A program made the position numbers and the translations under genes. Of a DNA stretch of 64,000 bases, positions 59,144-64,000 are shown in pieces. Numbering within the stretch: position 1 is the first letter of the stretch; each line of letters opens with the position of its first letter. Below the pieces are notes generated by a model. That model had not been told where the DNA came from. It ran no database searches and saw only the letters and a program-made list of their open reading frames with translations. The stretch comes from Neobacillus sp. OS1-2 (GTDB taxonomy: Bacteria > Bacillota > Bacilli > Bacillales > Cytobacillaceae): the NCBI RefSeq assembly GCF_030915505.1, contig NZ_CP133265.1, positions 3,686,001-3,750,000 of the forward strand, given 5' to 3'.

Positions 59144-59190
59144 GAAAACATCTTAAAGGGAACATACATTCTTAAAAGAGGTGCGGAATT

Positions 59191-59517
59191 ATGAAAAAAT
59201 TATGGAACAAATACTCTTATGCTATTACACTAATTATTTTAAGCTGCTCGCTTACTTTCATCCTATCATTTCAACATCATATCAACGACAGTGATCAATA
59301 TGTAAAGATCACAATTTCTGAAGGGGATTCATTATGGAAAATTTCTAATCAATATGCTAGTCAGCATTCCTTATCAAATGATGAGTTTATTAGTTGGATT
59401 AAGAAGCACAATGAAAATATCAGTGATCAAATTTTTCCGGGTGAAGAAATCATTATTCCAGTAAGTAAAAGGACTTCTACATCAGGGACAGAATTAGCGA
59501 GTGCCCCTCAAGAATAG
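59191..59517 (+). CDS. yneA: YneA, SOS cell division suppressor
   Basis: 108 residues: short cytoplasmic start, a hydrophobic segment at about 10-27, then a LysM-like domain (GDSLWKISNQYA...ISWIKKHNENISDQIFPGEEIIIPV). YneA delays septation during SOS, acting outside the membrane. Start ATG 59191 follows AGAGGTG. LexA-regulated promoter upstream. yneB follows 12 bases later. Confidence 0.92.
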   Translation: MKKLWNKYSYAITLIILSCSLTFILSFQHHINDSDQYVKITISEGDSLWKISNQYASQHSLSNDEFISWIKKHNENISDQIFPGEEIIIPVSKRTSTSGTELASAPQE

Positions 59518-60177
<660 letters not shown>

Positions 60178-60254
60178 ACCTTTTGCCTTGTCATAAGGTT
60201 TTTTTTTTAGTAAAATCAGGTATCTTATACTGCTGGAAAGGAAGGATCTTTGAA

Positions 60255-60485
60255 ATGCTATCAAAAGAAAAAATGGCACGAATTAATGAACTGGCGCGGA
60301 AATCAAAAGCAACGGGATTAACGGAATTAGAGGCAAAGGAACAATCGAAATTAAGAAGTGAGTATTTGGCAACTTTTCGTTCAAATATGCTTGATACCTT
60401 AACCAATACAAAGTTTATTGATCCTGAAGGCAAGGATGTAACACCTGAAAAACTGAAAGCAAGAAAGAGAAATACACTACATTAA
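60255..60485 (+). CDS. ynzC: YnzC (DUF896), third gene of the yneA SOS operon
   Basis: 76 residues of DUF896: a short helical start MLSKEKMARINELARKSKATGLTELEAKEQSKLRSEYL and a C-terminal part with the family's DPEGKDVTPEKLKARK. The DUF896 fold is a helical hairpin of unknown function, reported as SOS-induced in B. subtilis. Start ATG 60255 follows AAAGGAAGGA; the frame is open upstream but without a site. It ends in a terminator before tkt. Confidence 0.93.
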   Translation: MLSKEKMARINELARKSKATGLTELEAKEQSKLRSEYLATFRSNMLDTLTNTKFIDPEGKDVTPEKLKARKRNTLH

Positions 60486-60489
60486 AAAT

Positions 60490-60518
60490 AGGAATGCACT
60501 TGAATGGTATTCCTTTTT
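60490..60518 (+). terminator. Intrinsic terminator after ynzC
   Basis: AGGAATG / TATTCCT (one mismatched pair) with an eleven-base loop and TTTT, weak stem. Confidence 0.55.
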
Positions 60519-60579
60519 ACATATATCTACTTTTATAAGAAAAAATAAAAAAAATCTAACTTTTATATTTGTTTAGTAG

Positions 60580-60606
60580 TTGAATTAATTCAAATTGCAC
60601 TATAAT
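60580..60606 (+). promoter_or_regulatory. Likely tkt promoter
   Basis: TATAAT at 60601-60606 is a good -10, and TTGAAT at 60580-60585 a possible -35 with a short 15-base spacer, 45 bases before the start. Confidence 0.4.
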
Positions 60607-60650
60607 ATAAATGGTATGTAAGTAACTGTAGACAGGAAAGGATGTAATCC

Positions 60651-62657
60651 ATGTTTAATACTATTGATGATTTATCTGTTACCGCAATACGAACTCTAGC
60701 AATTGATGCAATCGAAAAGGCAAATTCAGGACACCCAGGGATGCCAATGGGTGCGGCACCAATGACTTATACATTATGGACACGGATTATGAATCATAAC
60801 CCAAAAAATCCGCATTGGTTTAACCGTGATCGTTTTGTCTTATCTGCAGGACATGGTTCTGCTTTGTTATACAGCATGCTACATTTATCTGGTTATAATT
60901 TATCTTTGGAAGATTTGAAGCAATTCCGTCAATGGGGGAGTAAAACACCTGGGCACCCAGAGTATGGTCACACTGAAGGTGTGGAAGCAACAACTGGTCC
61001 ACTTGGACAGGGAATTGCGATGGCTGTTGGGATGGCAATGGCTGAACGTCATGTCGCAAGCGTTTATAACAAAGATAACTTTGAACTTGTGAACCATTTT
61101 ACATATAGTATGTGTGGTGATGGTGATTTAATGGAGGGTGTTTCTGCAGAAGCAGCATCACTTGCAGGACATTTGAAATTAGGTCGTTTGGTTGTTCTTT
61201 ACGATTCAAATGATATTTCTCTTGATGGAGATTTGAATAAATCATTCTCTGAAAGTGTAAAAGAGCGATTCCAAGCCTATGGCTGGCAATATCTTCGCGT
61301 AGAAGATGGCAATAATCTTGAAGAAATTGCAAAAGCACTTGAAGAAGCAAAAAATGATTTAGACCGTCCGACAATGATTGAAGTAAGAACAGTTATCGGC
61401 TACGGCTCACCAAACCGTGCTGGAACATCAGGTGTTCATGGTTCACCACTTGGTGCCGAAGAGTTAAAGCTTACAAAAGAGGCATATAAATGGACATTTG
61501 AGGAAGATTTTCATGTACCACAGGAGGTCTATGATAACTTCCAAAAACTCATCGTCGAAAATGGTGAGAAGAAGGAAAAAGAGTGGAATGATCTTTTTGA
61601 ACAGTATAAGAAGGAATACCCTGGGTTAGCAACACAGCTAGAACAAGCTTTAAACAATGAACTTCCGGAAGGCTGGGATCGAGATGTGCCAGTTTATCCT
61701 GAAGGAAAAAGCCTTGCTAGCCGTGCTTCATCTGGTGAAGCCTTAAACGGTATTGCGAAAAACCTTCCTATTTTCATCGGAGGTTCTGCAGACCTTGCAG
61801 GGTCAAATAAAACGATGATTAAAGGTACAAAAGATTATATGCCTGGTTCATACGAAGGCCGTAATTTCTGGTTCGGAGTTCGGGAGTTTGCGATGGGTGC
61901 TGCCATGAACGGTATTGCCCTTCATGGCGGAGTAAAAGTTTTTGGTGGAACTTTCTTCGTTTTCTCTGATTACCTACGTCCAGCAATTCGCTTAGCAGCG
62001 TTAATGGGATTACCAGTTACCTATGTATTCACACATGATAGTATTGCTGTTGGTGAGGATGGTCCGACACATGAGCCAATCGAACAGCTTGCTGCATTAC
62101 GTGCAATGCCGGGATTATCTATCATTCGCCCAGCAGACGGTAATGAAACTGCTGCGGCATGGAAGCTTGCGGTTGAATCAACAAATAAACCAACAGCGCT
62201 TATATTGACACGTCAAGATTTACCGACATTAAAAGGAACCGATACAAATGCGTACGAAGGAGTGTCTAAAGGAGCATATGTTGTTTCACCTTCTGAGAGA
62301 GCAACTCCCGATGCCTTACTATTGGCAACTGGGTCGGAAGTAAGTCTTGCTGTTGAAGCACAAAAAGCCCTTGCAGGCGAGGGTGTACATGTTTCAGTTG
62401 TCAGCATGCCTTCATGGGATCGCTTCGATCAGCAATCGCAAGAATACAAAGATTCTGTTCTGCCAAAGACTGTGAAAAAACGTCTTGGTTTAGAAGTGGG
62501 AGCTTCATTCGGCTGGCACAAATACACCGGTGACGAGGGTGATGTTTTAGCGATAGATAAATTTGGAGCATCAGCACCTGGTGAAAAAATAATGGAAGAA
62601 TACGGTTTTTCAGTTAATAATGTAGTTGCCCGAGTGAAGGCGCTATTAGAAAAATAA
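60651..62657 (+). CDS. tkt: Transketolase
   Basis: 668 residues. The TPP-binding start contains [19 protein letters not shown] (about 20-38), and [38 protein letters not shown] holds the GDG...N motif. C-terminal: [19 protein letters not shown], the transketolase signature. It transfers two-carbon units between pentose-phosphate sugars (xylulose 5-P, ribose 5-P, erythrose 4-P). Start ATG 60651 follows AAAGGATG. It stands alone with a terminator after; the position behind ynzC is conserved in Bacillus. Confidence 0.97.
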   Translation: MFNTIDDLSVTAIRTLAIDAIEKANSGHPGMPMGAAPMTYTLWTRIMNHNPKNPHWFNRDRFVLSAGHGSALLYSMLHLSGYNLSLEDLKQFRQWGSKTPGHPEYGHTEGVEATTGPLGQGIAMAVGMAMAERHVASVYNKDNFELVNHFTYSMCGDGDLMEGVSAEAASLAGHLKLGRLVVLYDSNDISLDGDLNKSFSESVKERFQAYGWQYLRVEDGNNLEEIAKALEEAKNDLDRPTMIEVRTVIGYGSPNRAGTSGVHGSPLGAEELKLTKEAYKWTFEEDFHVPQEVYDNFQKLIVENGEKKEKEWNDLFEQYKKEYPGLATQLEQALNNELPEGWDRDVPVYPEGKSLASRASSGEALNGIAKNLPIFIGGSADLAGSNKTMIKGTKDYMPGSYEGRNFWFGVREFAMGAAMNGIALHGGVKVFGGTFFVFSDYLRPAIRLAALMGLPVTYVFTHDSIAVGEDGPTHEPIEQLAALRAMPGLSIIRPADGNETAAAWKLAVESTNKPTALILTRQDLPTLKGTDTNAYEGVSKGAYVVSPSERATPDALLLATGSEVSLAVEAQKALAGEGVHVSVVSMPSWDRFDQQSQEYKDSVLPKTVKKRLGLEVGASFGWHKYTGDEGDVLAIDKFGASAPGEKIMEEYGFSVNNVVARVKALLEK

Positions 62658-62669
62658 GAATGGTAAAGG

Positions 62670-62697
62670 AGAGAACGGGTTTCCCGTTCTCTTTTTT
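62670..62697 (+). terminator. Intrinsic terminator after tkt
   Basis: GAGAACGGG / CCCGTTCTC stem with TTT loop and TTTTTT. Confidence 0.9.
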
Positions 62698-62874
62698 CTT
62701 GCCATTTTATGTAGGACCACAAAATATCATGGCTGTAATGCCCGGAAGTAGTTCGTAAAGCATATAAAGATATTAAATCGACAAAAATAGTGAAAGTTTT
62801 TGCCGCCGTAAGACAAAAGTTTTGCTTGTCTTTTTTTATAATAGGTAAAAGGGGTTTCAACGAAGGAGAGAACA

Positions 62875-63318
62875 GTGGTGAGAAAATATCAGCTATATTT
62901 AATAGAAGATGAATTTGCCGCCCATTACTTCGGAAGAGAGCGTTTATTTTTTCAGCTTTTTCAGGAACATCAAACAGCTGTCGGCGAGCTTAAATTTATA
63001 ACACAAAAACAAATTTCATATATAACGAAAAGAGTAGAAGTCCTTAAAATCCATCAACTGTTTCAAAAACAACTGGGGAAAATAAAGGGATTTAGTGCGG
63101 ACCATGGTGCATATACGATTTACCTAAGCGGAAAACTAAGTACGGCAAGGGTAGAAGTGTTTCAGGATTTAATTTTAGTTGAGGCAGTGGGTAGCTATGA
63201 AGCCGAAACAGCCTTTTTTGAAGTGCTGCGAAAATGCGAATCATCCTTTTTAGCTATCGATCTGGAACATGAGCGCTACGGCTGGTTAAAACCAATTAAA
63301 GAAAGAAAATTTATCTAA
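62875..63318 (+). CDS. sirA: SirA (YneE), sporulation inhibitor of replication
   Basis: 147 residues from GTG 62875 or the adjacent GTG 62878 (AAGGAGAG ends 5-8 bases upstream). It starts RKYQLYLIEDEFAAHYFGRERLFFQLF and ends YGWLKPIKERKF, closely matching SirA of B. subtilis. During sporulation Spo0A induces SirA, which binds DnaA domain I and prevents new rounds of replication. Spo0A boxes should be upstream, but I did not identify one with confidence. The intergenic stretch 62698-62874 has no other clear element. yneF follows. Confidence 0.92.
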   Translation: MVRKYQLYLIEDEFAAHYFGRERLFFQLFQEHQTAVGELKFITQKQISYITKRVEVLKIHQLFQKQLGKIKGFSADHGAYTIYLSGKLSTARVEVFQDLILVEAVGSYEAETAFFEVLRKCESSFLAIDLEHERYGWLKPIKERKFI

Positions 63319-63391
63319 TTGCAATGAGATATTGTCTTATCCCGTTTTATTTAGTAAACTGTATGGTAGACAACATGAAGGAGGAAGTTGA

Positions 63392-63607
63392 ATGGGTTAT
63401 TACATTCTAGTTGGTATACTAGCATTAGCAGCTGGTGTAGCGCTAGGATTTTTCATTGCTCGTAAATATATGATGAGCTACTTAAAGAAAAATCCGCCAA
63501 TCAATGAACAAATGTTAAAAATGATGATGATGCAAATGGGCATGAAACCTTCGCAGAAGAAGATCAATCAAATGATGCAAGCCATGAACAAGCAGCAATC
63601 TAAATAA
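63392..63607 (+). CDS. yneF: YneF, small membrane protein (UPF0154)
   Basis: 71 residues: a single N-terminal hydrophobic segment ([23 protein letters not shown]) and a polar tail ([29 protein letters not shown]), the UPF0154 family pattern. Members are conserved in Firmicutes with no assigned function. Start ATG 63392 follows AAGGAGG. It lies after sirA as in B. subtilis and ends in a terminator. Confidence 0.93.
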   Translation: MGYYILVGILALAAGVALGFFIARKYMMSYLKKNPPINEQMLKMMMMQMGMKPSQKKINQMMQAMNKQQSK

Positions 63608-63613
63608 AACGGA

Positions 63614-63643
63614 CAAGCACTCATTTATAATGGGTGCTTTTTT
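63614..63643 (+). terminator. Intrinsic terminator after yneF
   Basis: AAGCACTCATT / AATGGGTGCTT stem (one mismatched pair) with TAT loop and TTTT. Confidence 0.85.
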
Positions 63644-63794
63644 CATGCAATCCTCCTCACTCAGCGGATCACCTCTCTAATAAGCGAATCCTGTTCTAAT
63701 TAAATTTCCAAATCTTTATTATTTTATAAATATTTGATAAAATATATTTTCGATAAGCTAACTCTATTTGGACTTAGCTGTTAAGGGGGTATTT

Positions 63795-64000
63795 ATGAAA
63801 GTATTTTTAGAATTGGGCTGGTTTTTTAAACAGGAGAAAAAAGCGTACATATCTGGTGTCTGTATTTTATTACTAGTCGCATTTCTACAACTGGTTCCGC
63901 CAAAGATAATTGGCATTATTGCCGACCATATAAACGAGGGAACGATTACAAAAGCGATATTAATCGAATGGATGCTTGTATTAATAATTGTTGGGTTTAC
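63795..64000 (+). CDS. ABC transporter, permease/ATPase fusion type (YheI-like), 5' end only
   Basis: ATG 63795, after AAGGGGG. The visible 68 codons read MKVFLELGWFFKQEKKAYISG, a hydrophobic helix (VCILLLVAFLQLVPP), KIIGIIADHINEG, and the start of a second helix. This is the start of the transmembrane domain of a MsbA/YheI-type exporter half; the ATPase domain lies outside the window. In Bacillus such genes often sit as pairs (YheI/YheH). Substrate unknown. Confidence 0.75.
   Translation, partial: MKVFLELGWFFKQEKKAYISGVCILLLVAFLQLVPPKIIGIIADHINEGTITKAILIEWMLVLIIVGF

Overview
The window is a low-GC, Gram-positive, endospore-forming Bacillaceae chromosome, most like Neobacillus/Bacillus. The evidence is the set of genes at both ends: ricA-cotE, mutS-mutL, mreBH, miaA-hfq, spoVK, hflX-ynbB, glnR-glnA, lexA/yneA-yneB-ynzC, tkt and sirA-yneF, in close to Bacillus subtilis order. 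Starts follow strong AGGAGG-type ribosome binding sites, and intrinsic terminators mark most transcription units.

Layout. 1-1315: end of miaB, then ricA and cotE. In B. subtilis cotE is followed directly by mutS; here about 43 kb of accessory DNA (about 1316-44410) lies between them. 2332-25689: a roughly 23-kb, almost entirely co-oriented catabolic island. It carries two versions of an HsaA/B/C/D-like ring-cleavage module (flavin reductase, acyl-CoA-dehydrogenase-fold flavin monooxygenase, extradiol dioxygenase, meta-cleavage-product hydrolase). It also carries a FAH-family enzyme, an MFS transporter, a GntR/FCD repressor, a XylR_N/V4R-PucR aromatic-sensing regulator, three fumarate-reductase/TcuA-like FAD oxidoreductases, an isocitrate-lyase-fold lyase, an SDR, a GlcG-like protein, an Asp/Glu-racemase-fold protein without its cysteines, EtfBA, and an FMN adenylyltransferase that lacks a recognisable riboflavin-kinase half. 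The inferred logic is uptake, hydroxylation with reduced flavin, extradiol cleavage, C-C hydrolysis, then flavoprotein oxidations draining into ETF, with the island helping to make its own FAD. The substrate cannot be read from the sequence. The island's terminator is invaded by a group II intron (25762-27932).

28033-37511: mixed accessory genes. These are a YlmA-type ABC ATPase, a LysE exporter, a YtkA-SCO1 fusion lipoprotein, a compact GerP-like spore gene group, an AI-2E-family permease, a DRE-TIM aldolase-like enzyme, and a divergent MocR regulator / ECF S-component pair. 37632-43096: a DabB-DabA inorganic-carbon uptake operon. It has a good promoter, a roughly 190-nt leader ending in a very long terminator-like hairpin, a 25-codon leader ORF overlapping dabB, and a downstream beta-carbonic-anhydrase-like protein lacking the zinc ligands. 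43217-43434: tRNA-Arg(CCU) and a decayed duplicate of part of it.

44466-64000: core genes. hflX is split by a one-base deletion in an A run. glnR has two TGTNA-N7-TNACA operators over its promoter, and the lexA/yneA intergenic region has two LexA boxes. The window ends inside an ABC exporter gene.

Everything was read by eye. Family assignments come from motif recognition, and no database search was run.
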